Source: Paenarthrobacter nicotinovorans (lineage in GTDB: Bacteria > Actinomycetota > Actinomycetes > Actinomycetales > Micrococcaceae). Taken from it: a stretch of DNA of 64,000 bases. Every line of letters begins with the position of its first letter. Within the stretch, counting starts at the first letter, position 1. Below, piece by piece: positions 27,101 through 35,022 of the stretch. The position numbers were made by a program, and so were the translations under genes. The DNA is taken from the NCBI RefSeq assembly GCF_021919345.1, contig NZ_CP089293.1, positions 4,030,001 through 4,094,000 of the forward strand, given 5' to 3'. The notes below the pieces were generated by a model, which saw only the letters and a list, made by a program, of their open reading frames with translations, was not told the DNA's origin and ran no database searches.

Positions 27101-27138
27101 ATATGCCCGTTCCGGAATGCATTCCGGAACGGGCATAT
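27101..27138. promoter_or_regulatory. 38-bp perfect palindrome upstream of the bkd operon
   Basis: ATATGCCCGTTCCGGAATG followed by its exact complement, with TTCCGGAA repeated in each arm. A T-run follows only on the plus strand, so for the minus-strand genes on both sides it works either as the terminator of hisC or as an operator 54 bp before bkdA. Confidence 0.6.
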
Positions 27139-27197
27139 TTTTGGCTTTCGTCCCTTACTTTATCGGCAGTAAGTTCGGTTGGCGCATTTGTTAACCG

Positions 27198-28316
27198 CTA
27201 GGAACCTTGCGGCGCCTTTGTATAACCTGCACAGAGATTCAGGAAACGCGTGTTGGCCTCCACCTCTCCGATGCTGACACGGACGCCCTCATTGGCGAAG
27301 GCGCGAACGGACAGTGCCTGCTCTGCCGCCAGGGCCGCAAATTCGGCGCTGTTCTCGCCCAGATTCAACCATATGAAGTTGCCTTGGGCCTCTGGAATGA
27401 ACCAGCCCAACTCCCGAAGCCCGGCCGTCACGCGGTCCCGTTCATCGACGAGGCTTTGTACCCTTTCCACAACCTGGTCGAAATTCTCAATCGAGGTTAC
27501 GGCTGCCCTTTCCGCAATTTGTGAAACCGCAAACGGCGTTGCGGTGACCCGGAGGTGTTGGGTAAGCGCCGGGCCGGACACGCTGTATCCAACGCGCAAG
27601 CCAGCGAGCCCATGCGCCTTTGAAAAGGTTCGCAAAACCACCACATTGGGGTACTTGCGGTAGAGCTTGATGCCGTCAACGGCCTGGGGGTCGCGGACGA
27701 ATTCCTGGTAGGCCTCGTCGATAACCACCACCACATTCGGGGGTACTGACTGAATAAAGCGCTCAGTTTCCTCGGCGGTCAGAATCGGCCCGGTGGGGTT
27801 GTTGGGCGTGCACAACAGAATCACCTTGGTACGTACGGTAACTGCCGCAGCCATGGTGTCGAGATCGTGCCGGCCGTCCGCCAGAAGAGGAATCTGAACA
27901 CTGGCAGCGCCCGCCAGGCCTACGCAGATGGGGTACGCCTCGAAGGAACGCCACGCGTAGATCACCTCGTCTGCCTTGCCGTCGTCGTTTTGCCCGGCGA
28001 ACGTCGCAAGGATTTGGTTCAGCGCTCCGAGGCTGCCGGCACCGGTGACGACATCGTCAGCCGGGACGTCCAGAAAGCCTGCAAGGGCGGTCCGAAGCTT
28101 CGTTGCCAGCGGATCGGGGTAGCGGTTGATGTCAGTCTGGTCCGCAATCGCCTGCAACACTGCAGGAACCGGAGGCAGCGGATTCTCGTTGGACGACAAT
28201 TTATAGCTGGTGAGGCCTTCAATTGCTGCCGGTGGTTTACCGGCAGCGTATTTGGGAAGCCTGTCCACGACCGGTCGAGGGAGTACGCCCTCCGGTGCGT
28301 TGTCAGTAGTAGTCAT
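27198..28316 (-). CDS. HisC/Pat-type aminotransferase
   Basis: 372 aa, fold-type I PLP enzyme of the histidinol-phosphate/aromatic aminotransferase group: SSNENPLPP at the N-terminus, PNNPTG (170-175), D200 and Y203, and Schiff-base K233 in FSKAHGLAGLRVGY. Position next to branched-chain dehydrogenase genes, not in a his operon, favours the aromatic/general Pat role. ATG 28316 lies 7 nt after TAGGCT; an upstream ATG at 28415 would add 33 unlikely residues. Confidence 0.88.
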   Translation of the reverse strand: MTTTDNAPEGVLPRPVVDRLPKYAAGKPPAAIEGLTSYKLSSNENPLPPVPAVLQAIADQTDINRYPDPLATKLRTALAGFLDVPADDVVTGAGSLGALNQILATFAGQNDDGKADEVIYAWRSFEAYPICVGLAGAASVQIPLLADGRHDLDTMAAAVTVRTKVILLCTPNNPTGPILTAEETERFIQSVPPNVVVVIDEAYQEFVRDPQAVDGIKLYRKYPNVVVLRTFSKAHGLAGLRVGYSVSGPALTQHLRVTATPFAVSQIAERAAVTSIENFDQVVERVQSLVDERDRVTAGLRELGWFIPEAQGNFIWLNLGENSAEFAALAAEQALSVRAFANEGVRVSIGEVEANTRFLNLCAGYTKAPQGS

Positions 28317-28323
28317 GGCTTCA

Positions 28324-28329
28324 AGCCTA
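28324..28329 (-). promoter_or_regulatory. -10 box of leaderless hisC/pat transcript
   Basis: TAGGCT on the minus strand, 7 nt before the ATG. Confidence 0.55.
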
Positions 28330-28405
28330 CTTGCACCCCTCGCACGGCCGGAGTGATGGAGAAACCGCCCAGCCACGGCACAGGTGAGTGTGAAAGCATG
28401 GGGCC

Positions 28406-28834
28406 ATGGGTTCATTCATCATCCGCGTCCTCATCAACGGGCTCGCCCTGTGGGTTGCAACCTGGCTGTTGCAAGGCATGGACATCACAACCAGCGCCAC
28501 GGAGTCAGCGGCCGCCAATGCGGGACTGACGCAGGGCGCTGACACGGTGGGCATAATTTTGGCGTATTTGTTCATTGGGCTCATTTTTGGAGTGGTCAAC
28601 GCCTTCGTGCGTCCCTTGGTGAGGCTTCTTTCGCTTCCCGTGACCATCCTGACCCTGGGCCTGTTCACCATCGTCATCAACGCGGCGATGCTGTACCTCA
28701 CTGCGTGGCTCAGCACTTTCACCCCCGTACACCTGACTTTGGATTCCTTCTTCTGGACAGCCATCCTGGCGTCGATCATCATCAGCATCATCTCCATGGT
28801 GGCCGGGCTCATCCCTGGTACCCGTAAGCGGTAG
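28406..28834 (+). CDS. YvlD/phage-holin-like (DUF360) membrane protein
   Basis: 142 aa with four hydrophobic helices and the family signature FGVVNAFVRPLVRLLSLPVT followed by LGLFTIVINAAMLYLT. Homologues are widespread envelope-stress membrane proteins of unclear function; despite the holin name there is no phage context. No good ribosome-binding site. An AAGCAT hexamer lies 6 nt before ATG and may mark a leaderless start. Stops 3 nt from the convergent hydrolase gene. Confidence 0.85.
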   Translation: MGSFIIRVLINGLALWVATWLLQGMDITTSATESAAANAGLTQGADTVGIILAYLFIGLIFGVVNAFVRPLVRLLSLPVTILTLGLFTIVINAAMLYLTAWLSTFTPVHLTLDSFFWTAILASIIISIISMVAGLIPGTRKR

Positions 28835-28837
28835 GAA

Positions 28838-30184
28838 TCATCGCGCTCCGGCCGTGGACCGTGATTCGGGAAGGGCAGGTACCGTCAGACTGCCCCTACG
28901 ATCTGTCCGCGGATCCCGGGTGAGCTTGAACCGGCTAATCTTCGCCGCTCCGCCAACGCCCACGACTCCTGCGAACGCCGCAGTGGATGCAAGCAACGAA
29001 GGATCTCCGCTCGCGCTGACCAGCTCGGCTCCTTTCGCATAATTCTCCTGATCGTGCCCGGGGCCCAGGCCCGGATCTTCCCCTTCGGGAGTCTGGACGT
29101 GGTCCGTCAGCGTCACTGTCACGCGTTCCTTCGTGTCGGGGTTCATGTGCCCGTCCGTTCCGGGAACCCAATCCTGCACGTGTTCCAGATGCAGGGAGTT
29201 GATGCCGGGCTCGGGAACTATGCCTCCAACAGGAGCACCGGCAGTAAGCACGAATTTGAGGTCGAACTCACTGAGGAACGCCTTGTCCCGACCAAGGTTC
29301 ATGGCGTGCACACCGCCCTGGCTATGCCCGACTGCCACCACCTGATCCCCGGCCCCAGCCCCTGCTTCGTGCAGGGCCTGCGCGACTGCGGGGATGACCT
29401 CCTCGGAGCCATAGCCGACTGCTTCGCCGATTCCCTGGATGTCCAGAGGGTTGGTTGAGGGCGTATGGGGCTGTGTGCCGGGTATCAGGACCATCCATGA
29501 GGACGAACCGTCGTTATCAAACTCGATCACCTCAATCTCGCCGTCGTTCCTGGCATAGACCTTCTCGAGACGCCGGAGACTTTCGGCCATGGAAGGCTGC
29601 ATATCTTCCACGCTTTCGCTGACCTTCGCCACGCTGACGGGACGGGGTTGGAACGCTGCCAGCAACGGTGAACCGAGCACCAGCCCCACCACCGGCTCTG
29701 CTTCGAGACCCGGGGTGATCACCAGGTTGAGGATGTCCTCAGTAAGGTCACGTCCCGGTCTGAGGAAGTGGCCCGGATCCGGGAACATCATTGCCCCGGG
29801 CCCAAAAAGATGAAGCCGTGAATTCAGCGCCTCCGTCACCGTGTAGTCCCGGTGGCTGGCCCGCACACTTGCGCTGACGTCGCACAGGTCCTGACGCAGG
29901 CGTCCTATGTCTTTCCTGCTTTCGGCCACGGCATCGATGGCAAGACAGCCCGAGTCATAGGAGTCGGAGAGATACGGCGTGAGTGCATCCTGAACGCGAC
30001 GGGCCTCTTCCTCTATGCCCAATAGCTGCCCAACAATGTCATCGAGCCGGTCGGCCCCCCTCACAAGTTCTTCCAGCTGGAAAGAGATCCCGCCAACTCC
30101 TCCCCGGATGCTCAGGCTTCCGTCGGCCGGCGGCGGAGAAGGCGTGGGCGCCGCGCCGGCACCCACCGGAGCCGCATCGGCCAT
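28838..30184 (-). CDS. Large alpha/beta-hydrolase with N-terminal helical WXG-like domain
   Basis: 448 aa. The first about 130 residues are Pro-rich, then coiled helices (LDDIVGQLLGIEEEARRVQ...RKDIGRLRQDLCDVSASVRAS), like the N-terminal parts of type VII secretion substrates. The C-terminal half is a PGAP1/lipase-like hydrolase with VLIPGTQPHTP and nucleophile GHSQGG, then a possible acid/His in DWVPGTDGHMN. No signal peptide is seen. ATG overlaps the stop of the small WXG-like gene (TGATG), so the two products are probably made together and may interact. Confidence 0.7.
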   Translation of the reverse strand: MADAAPVGAGAAPTPSPPPADGSLSIRGGVGGISFQLEELVRGADRLDDIVGQLLGIEEEARRVQDALTPYLSDSYDSGCLAIDAVAESRKDIGRLRQDLCDVSASVRASHRDYTVTEALNSRLHLFGPGAMMFPDPGHFLRPGRDLTEDILNLVITPGLEAEPVVGLVLGSPLLAAFQPRPVSVAKVSESVEDMQPSMAESLRRLEKVYARNDGEIEVIEFDNDGSSSWMVLIPGTQPHTPSTNPLDIQGIGEAVGYGSEEVIPAVAQALHEAGAGAGDQVVAVGHSQGGVHAMNLGRDKAFLSEFDLKFVLTAGAPVGGIVPEPGINSLHLEHVQDWVPGTDGHMNPDTKERVTVTLTDHVQTPEGEDPGLGPGHDQENYAKGAELVSASGDPSLLASTAAFAGVVGVGGAAKISRFKLTRDPRTDRRGSLTVPALPESRSTAGAR

Positions 30185-30495
30185 CAGTATCCCCTCCCGC
30201 TCTGGAGGGAGACGTTCTGTGAGTGCCTCAGCACTACCGCGGCGGCGCCGTCCAAGTTCTCCCGCGCCCGCATAAGGGCAGAAGCATGGATGGCGATCGT
30301 GGTCCGGTACTCACGGCCCGCCGGGGACTGCCATTCCTCCAGCTGAATCTTCCGCAGGGAGGCAAGGACTGTATCTGCCTGGTCGACGCAGGTCTTCATT
30401 CGCCATGCAAGCCGTTGGACTTCGTGGCTCCGGGAAGCACATTCCGAAGGATCGAAAGCTGGTGGATTGGCTGCAGGCATCACGCCGAGGCTCAT
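30184..30495 (-). CDS. Small WXG100-like helical protein
   Basis: 103 aa from ATG 30495 (GGAG 11 nt upstream). Two predicted helices flank a W-x-S-P-A-G turn (LEEWQSPAGREYRTT), close to the WXG100 hairpin of ESX proteins. Length, helix pattern and coupling to a large enzyme with a similar N-terminal domain fit the small-partner/large-effector layout of type VII systems. No EccC-type ATPase lies in the window. Divergent from purB. Confidence 0.55.
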   Translation of the reverse strand: MSLGVMPAANPPAFDPSECASRSHEVQRLAWRMKTCVDQADTVLASLRKIQLEEWQSPAGREYRTTIAIHASALMRARENLDGAAAVVLRHSQNVSLQSGRGY

Positions 30496-30662
30496 GTGGG
30501 TTGTACTCCAGTGGTCGTTCTGCTGATCGGTAGCCAAAACGCTACGGACGGGCAGAGGCCGACGGAAGTATCGACGTCGCGTATGTGGATAACCTGACGG
30601 GTCGTCCACATAGCCCCGTCATCGACGCCGGCCTCCGCGCCGGGCATGAAAGAATAGGCACC

Positions 30663-32069
30663 ATGGCTGAATCCCCTCGTGTGTCCCTCGCTTCCGAACC
30701 TCTGGCTCTTGGCGCCCTTGACGGCCGCTACCGTGCCGCCGTCGCACCCCTCGTGGACTACCTGTCCGAGGCCGCGCTGAACCGCGATCGCGTGCACGTC
30801 GAAGTCGAATGGCTCATCCACCTGACCAGCCAGTCTGTTCTTCCGGGTGCCGGTCCGCTCTCCGACTCCCAGATTGCCCAGCTGCGGGCCATCGTCACCG
30901 AATTCGACGCGTCATCCGTCGCCGAGCTCGCAGAGATCGAAGCCGTTACCGTCCACGACGTGAAGGCTGTCGAGTACTATATCGGCCGCCGGCTGCCCGC
31001 CATCGGCATCGAAAACCTGACCGCCATGGTTCACTTCGGCTGCACCTCCGAGGACATCAACAACCTCTCCTACGCTGTGGGAATCAAGGGTGCTGTTGAA
31101 GATGTCTGGCTTCCCAATGCCACGGCCTTGGTCAAGCAGATCGAGGCCATGGCCGAGGAAAACCGCTCCGTGCCCATGCTCTCCCGCACGCACGGCCAAC
31201 CGGCCACGCCCACCACTCTCGGCAAGGAACTGGCGGTCATTGCACATCGCCTCAACCGCCAGCTCGCACGCATCGCCAGGACCGAATTCCTGGGCAAGAT
31301 CAACGGCGCCACCGGCACTTACGCCGCCCATGTCGCATCTGTGCCGGGCGCTGACTGGGAAGCTGTCGCCAAGTCCTTCGTGGAAGGGCTGGGCCTCACG
31401 TGGAACCCGCTCACCACGCAGATCGAAAGCCACGACTGGCAGGCCGAGCTGTACGCCGATATCGCACGCTTCAACCGCATCCTGCACAACGTGTGCACGG
31501 ACATCTGGAGCTACATCTCCATCGGCTACTTCCGCCAGATCCCGGTGGCCGGAGCCACTGGTTCATCCACCATGCCGCACAAGGTAAACCCGATCCGCTT
31601 CGAGAACGCCGAAGCCAACCTGGAAATCTCCAACGGTCTCCTGGACACCCTGGGCGCAACGCTGGTCACGTCCCGCTGGCAGCGTGACCTCACGGATTCC
31701 TCTTCGCAGCGCAACATCGGCGTCGCGTTCGGCCACTCGCTGCTTGCGATTTCCAACGTCGCCAAGGGTCTCAAGGCCCTCGATGTAGCCGAGGAAGTCC
31801 TGGCCGGCGACCTCGACACCAACTGGGAAGTCCTGGGCGAAGCCATCCAGATGGTCATGCGCGCCGAAGCCATCGCCGGAGTCGAAGGCATGGAAAACCC
31901 CTACGAACGGCTCAAGGACCTCACGCGCGGCCAGCGGGTGGACGGTGCCCGCATGCAGGAGTTCGTTCAGGGCCTGGGCCTCTCCGCTGAGGCTGAAGCA
32001 CGTCTGCTCGCCCTGACGCCGGGCAAGTACACGGGCATCGCTGACAAGCTCGTGGACCACCTGAAGTAG
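30663..32069 (+). CDS. purB: Adenylosuccinate lyase
   Basis: 468 aa fumarase/aspartase-superfamily enzyme acting twice in purine synthesis (SAICAR to AICAR, adenylosuccinate to AMP). The signature loop SSTMPHKVNP and the catalytic SRTHGQPATPTT are present. It belongs to the longer PurB subgroup. ATG 30663 is taken as the start; an upstream TTG/ATG extension has no support. Monocistronic with a terminator. Confidence 0.96.
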   Translation: MAESPRVSLASEPLALGALDGRYRAAVAPLVDYLSEAALNRDRVHVEVEWLIHLTSQSVLPGAGPLSDSQIAQLRAIVTEFDASSVAELAEIEAVTVHDVKAVEYYIGRRLPAIGIENLTAMVHFGCTSEDINNLSYAVGIKGAVEDVWLPNATALVKQIEAMAEENRSVPMLSRTHGQPATPTTLGKELAVIAHRLNRQLARIARTEFLGKINGATGTYAAHVASVPGADWEAVAKSFVEGLGLTWNPLTTQIESHDWQAELYADIARFNRILHNVCTDIWSYISIGYFRQIPVAGATGSSTMPHKVNPIRFENAEANLEISNGLLDTLGATLVTSRWQRDLTDSSSQRNIGVAFGHSLLAISNVAKGLKALDVAEEVLAGDLDTNWEVLGEAIQMVMRAEAIAGVEGMENPYERLKDLTRGQRVDGARMQEFVQGLGLSAEAEARLLALTPGKYTGIADKLVDHLK

Positions 32070-32089
32070 CCAAAGCAACGCACGGCGTT

Positions 32090-32139
32090 CGACGGCGGCG
32101 GGCGGGGCTGGGAGCCTTGGCCCGCCGTCGTGGTTTAAC
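32090..32139 (+). terminator. purB terminator
   Basis: CGACGGCGG(c)GGGC pairs with GCCCGCCGTCG. The 3' arm and tail CCCGCCGTCGTGGTTTAAC is identical to that of the ald terminator. Confidence 0.7.
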
Positions 32140-32293
32140 CTGCCGCTGACCCTTGGGGCGACACGGCGTGTCGGGTCCTTTCCGGGCCTTCGCGACTGAT
32201 TGGCTGGAACCAACCGGGCTGCGGCACAGTACGCAGGACGCAAAGCCCGGATGGAACGCCGGCCAGACGAAACGATGTAAGGAGCGGGGCAAT

Positions 32294-32950
32294 ATGAAGC
32301 TCCTGTTGATCAGGCACGGACAAACCCCGGGCAATGTTGCGGGCCAGTTGGATACAGCCTTCCCCGGCCCGGGCCTGACGGCACTCGGAGAGCGCCAAGC
32401 GGCCGCCCTTCCTGAAGCACTGGCAGACGAAGCCATCGACGCCATCTACACTTCTACTTTGCTACGCACCCAACGCACTGTTTTGCCGCTGGTCAAGGCC
32501 ACCGGGCTGCAGCCAACCATCCTGGACGGCGTCCACGAGATCGAAGCCGGCAGCCTGGAAAAGAAGACCGATCACGAGTCGCACATGCGCTACATGAGCA
32601 CGGTATTCGCCTGGACCGACGGCGACTTGGACGTACGCATGCCCGGGGCGTTCGCGGGGCACGACTTCTTCGCCCGCTTCGACGCCTCCGTGGAGCAAGT
32701 GGCGGCCGCCGGGCATCAGACCGCGGTGATTGTCAGCCACGGAGCAGCAATCCGTTGCTGGGCCGGCCGCAGGGCTTCAGACATCGACGCAGTGTTCGCC
32801 CGAACGCACCAGTTGCCCAACACCGGAATTGTGGCCCTCGAAGGTGACCCGGCAAGCGGTTGGCGAGTCCTGCACTGGGACCAGATCCCCGTTGGCGGTA
32901 TGGCACTCACGGACCAAACCTCCGAGGATCCCACAGGCGAGGCACTGTAA
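32294..32950 (+). CDS. Histidine phosphatase (phosphoglycerate-mutase-like)
   Basis: 218 aa. Catalytic LLLIRHGQTPGN at residues 3-14, a second conserved His in VIVSHGAAIR, and the helper Arg/Glu residues in LLRTQRT and HEIEAG. A general phosphomonoesterase of the RHG family; substrate unknown. AAGGAG lies 9 nt before ATG 32294. The 220 bp before it hold only the purB terminator and leader. Confidence 0.88.
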   Translation: MKLLLIRHGQTPGNVAGQLDTAFPGPGLTALGERQAAALPEALADEAIDAIYTSTLLRTQRTVLPLVKATGLQPTILDGVHEIEAGSLEKKTDHESHMRYMSTVFAWTDGDLDVRMPGAFAGHDFFARFDASVEQVAAAGHQTAVIVSHGAAIRCWAGRRASDIDAVFARTHQLPNTGIVALEGDPASGWRVLHWDQIPVGGMALTDQTSEDPTGEAL

Positions 32951-33069
32951 AGCTGGAGACGGGCAGTATTTCTCCCGACGCTTACGCGCAGGAAACACCA
33001 CGGTAACCCCGGCTACCTAGGCTTAAGTCGCATAGACACCTCCCCGAAACCCGGCGAATTGAGGCATAA

Positions 33070-33573
33070 ATGCAGACCAACCCACGGCTCAACATCCGGC
33101 AGGTCACGTGGGCCAACCCCGTAGGTGCCGACCTTCGAGCCGCGCAGCAGGCAGAACTGGATTCACGTTTCGGAAGCACTGACCACGAACCCGGGCCTCC
33201 CCCGTCGGAAGCCGATACCGCAGTCTTTGTGGTGGCTTACGAAAAGTGTTCCGGCCAACCGCTCGGCTGTGGCGGCCTGAGGATGCTGGACGAGAACACG
33301 GCAGAGGTAAAGAGGCTCTACGTGGTTCCCTATGCCCGTGGCTCGGGAGTGGCGAGCTCAATCCTTGCCGCACTCGAAGCCCAGGCACATTCACACGGAT
33401 TCACGGTGATCGCAGCCGAGGCAGGTTCAGCCCAGTCGGACGGCCGCAGCTTCTACGAAAGCGCGGGCTTTGCGGCCGTGCCCAATTTTGGTCCCTATGT
33501 GGGCGTCAACGAGTCATATTGCTATTCCAAGCGCCTGGACTCCCACAGTGCTTCACACACAGCAATGGCCTAA
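33070..33573 (+). CDS. GNAT-family N-acetyltransferase
   Basis: 167 aa with acetyl-CoA motif A as VKRLYVVPYARGSGVASSIL and the C-terminal SFYESAGFAAVPNFGPY segment. Substrate unknown. TTGAGG lies 6 nt before ATG, with a TAGGCT box about 45 bp upstream, so unlike its neighbours this is a leadered transcript. A hairpin terminator follows at once. Confidence 0.85.
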   Translation: MQTNPRLNIRQVTWANPVGADLRAAQQAELDSRFGSTDHEPGPPPSEADTAVFVVAYEKCSGQPLGCGGLRMLDENTAEVKRLYVVPYARGSGVASSILAALEAQAHSHGFTVIAAEAGSAQSDGRSFYESAGFAAVPNFGPYVGVNESYCYSKRLDSHSASHTAMA

Positions 33574-33585
33574 GCGGGACGGACT

Positions 33586-33617
33586 CCGGCGCAACATCCA
33601 GCATGGAGTTGCGCCGG
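33586..33617 (+). terminator. Terminator after GNAT gene
   Basis: CCGGCGCAAC and GTTGCGCCGG arms, 12-nt loop. The next gene's -10 box begins 6 nt later. Confidence 0.75.
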
Positions 33618-33622
33618 TTCGA

Positions 33623-33628
33623 TAATCT
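33623..33628 (+). promoter_or_regulatory. -10 box of leaderless thioesterase transcript
   Basis: TAATCT, then 6 nt, then ATG at 33635. One of the clearest examples in the window. Confidence 0.6.
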
Positions 33629-33634
33629 CGGATT

Positions 33635-34069
33635 ATGGAAAAAGCAGACATCACCTTTCGGACCCGTAAATGGGTTCGGCCCGAGGACCTTAACGCCAAC
33701 GGCACGCTCTTCGGCGGTAGCCTGCTGAAGTGGATCGATGAAGAGGCCGCGATCTACGCCATCCTTCAACTCGGCAACGGCAGGGCCGTCACCAAGTACA
33801 TCTCGGAGATCAACTTCGTGAGCTCCGCAGTCCAGGGCGACCTCATCGAGATGGGGCTGACGGCCAAGCACTTCGGCCGCACGTCCTTGACCATGCGGGC
33901 CGAGGTCCGGAACATGATCACGCGGCAGGCCATCCTGACCATCGAGGAGATCGTGTTCGTCAACCTCGGAGCTGACGGGCGTCCCCAGCCCCACGGTTAC
34001 ACGGAAATCACGTACGACCGCGACCGGATCCCCACCCACCACCTGACCGAGACGCTCGACGAAGACTGA
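33635..34069 (+). CDS. Acyl-CoA thioesterase (hotdog fold)
   Basis: 144 aa. The N-terminal hotdog helix region NANGTLFGGSLLKWIDEEAA (catalytic Asp in WIDE) and FVSSAVQGDLIEM match YciA/BFIT-type acyl-CoA thioesterases. Cytoplasmic; chain-length preference cannot be told. Leaderless start. Confidence 0.85.
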   Translation: MEKADITFRTRKWVRPEDLNANGTLFGGSLLKWIDEEAAIYAILQLGNGRAVTKYISEINFVSSAVQGDLIEMGLTAKHFGRTSLTMRAEVRNMITRQAILTIEEIVFVNLGADGRPQPHGYTEITYDRDRIPTHHLTETLDED

Positions 34070-34112
34070 ACCACCCGCCGTCGGGCAGCCTTAAAACTGC
34101 AGTTAAACGGGT

Positions 34113-34149
34113 GCTGGCGGCCGCGAATACGCGGCCGCCAGCTTGTATT
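34113..34149 (+). terminator. Terminator after thioesterase gene
   Basis: GCTGGCGGCCGCG-AATA-CGCGGCCGCCAGC, perfect 13-base arms, then TTGTATTT. Confidence 0.85.
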
Positions 34150-34191
34150 TCCGGCGACGGGAGTGAGTGCCGCCGGAACCTGTGGGGCGCT

Positions 34192-34941
34192 TTAGCGCCG
34201 GTCGAACGTCAGCCCGCCGGGTACCTGGAACGTCGGCATGAGTTCGAGCATGCCTACGTTGACGTGGCGGGGCGTTTCGATGGCGTAGTCCAGCGCATTG
34301 ACGATGTCGTCCGTGGTCAGCGACTCGTAGCCCTCGTAGTAGGTCTGCCAGGCTTCTTCCATGGCCTCGGGCGTGCCACCGAGGTTGCGGCCGAAGATCT
34401 CGGTCTCCACGCGGCCGGGGCAGATTTCGGTAACGCGGATGCGCTTGCCCACGGTGTCGTTCCGGAGCTGGCGGGAAATCTGGTGCACGGCGGCCTTGGT
34501 GGCGTGATAGACCGTGTGCCCGTAGAAGTTGTACAGACCAGCGATCGAGCTGATGTTGATGACATGGCCAAGATCGCGCTCCACCATGCCCGGCAGCACC
34601 AGCCGGGTGAGCTGCAGCAGGCCGCGAAGGTTCACGTCCACGAGCTCGTCAATGTCTTCCTCGGAGGAATCCAGGATGTTGCCCGGTCGGGAAACACCGG
34701 CGCAGTTCACCAGGACATCCACCTTGAGGTCACCGACGACGGCGGCCAGCGCGGCCGTGTCGGTTAGGTCGACTACGTGCGGGATGGCTCCGGTGCGGTC
34801 GGCCAGTTCGGCGAGGCGTTCCTCGTTGCGGGCGACGGCGTGGACTGTCAGGCCGCGCTTGGCGAGGCGCTCCGCGATGGCGGCACCCATCCCGGTTGAC
34901 GCTCCGGTGACGAGGGCGGTGGTGTAGTCGGAAAAAGACAT
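34192..34941 (-). CDS. SDR-family dehydrogenase (YdfG-like) in the oxoprolinase operon
   Basis: 249 aa classical short-chain dehydrogenase: cofactor loop GASTGMG (13-19), NCAG, catalytic Ser in ISSIAG and YHATK. The C-terminal NVGMLELMPTFQVPGG segment resembles YdfG/serine-3-dehydrogenase enzymes that oxidise 3-hydroxy acids or hydroxy amino acids. The last gene of the pxpABC-MFS-SDR unit, 81 bp after the transporter. GGAGGAC 5 nt before ATG. It may handle a hydroxylated substrate of this pathway. Confidence 0.85.
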   Translation of the reverse strand: MSFSDYTTALVTGASTGMGAAIAERLAKRGLTVHAVARNEERLAELADRTGAIPHVVDLTDTAALAAVVGDLKVDVLVNCAGVSRPGNILDSSEEDIDELVDVNLRGLLQLTRLVLPGMVERDLGHVINISSIAGLYNFYGHTVYHATKAAVHQISRQLRNDTVGKRIRVTEICPGRVETEIFGRNLGGTPEAMEEAWQTYYEGYESLTTDDIVNALDYAIETPRHVNVGMLELMPTFQVPGGLTFDRR

Positions 34942-35022
34942 GGTGTCCTCCAGAAGGTGGGGAATCGGTGGGCCACTGTGCGCCGGACCGGTAAGGCCCG
35001 GCGCACAGCCGCTAGGTGGTGG

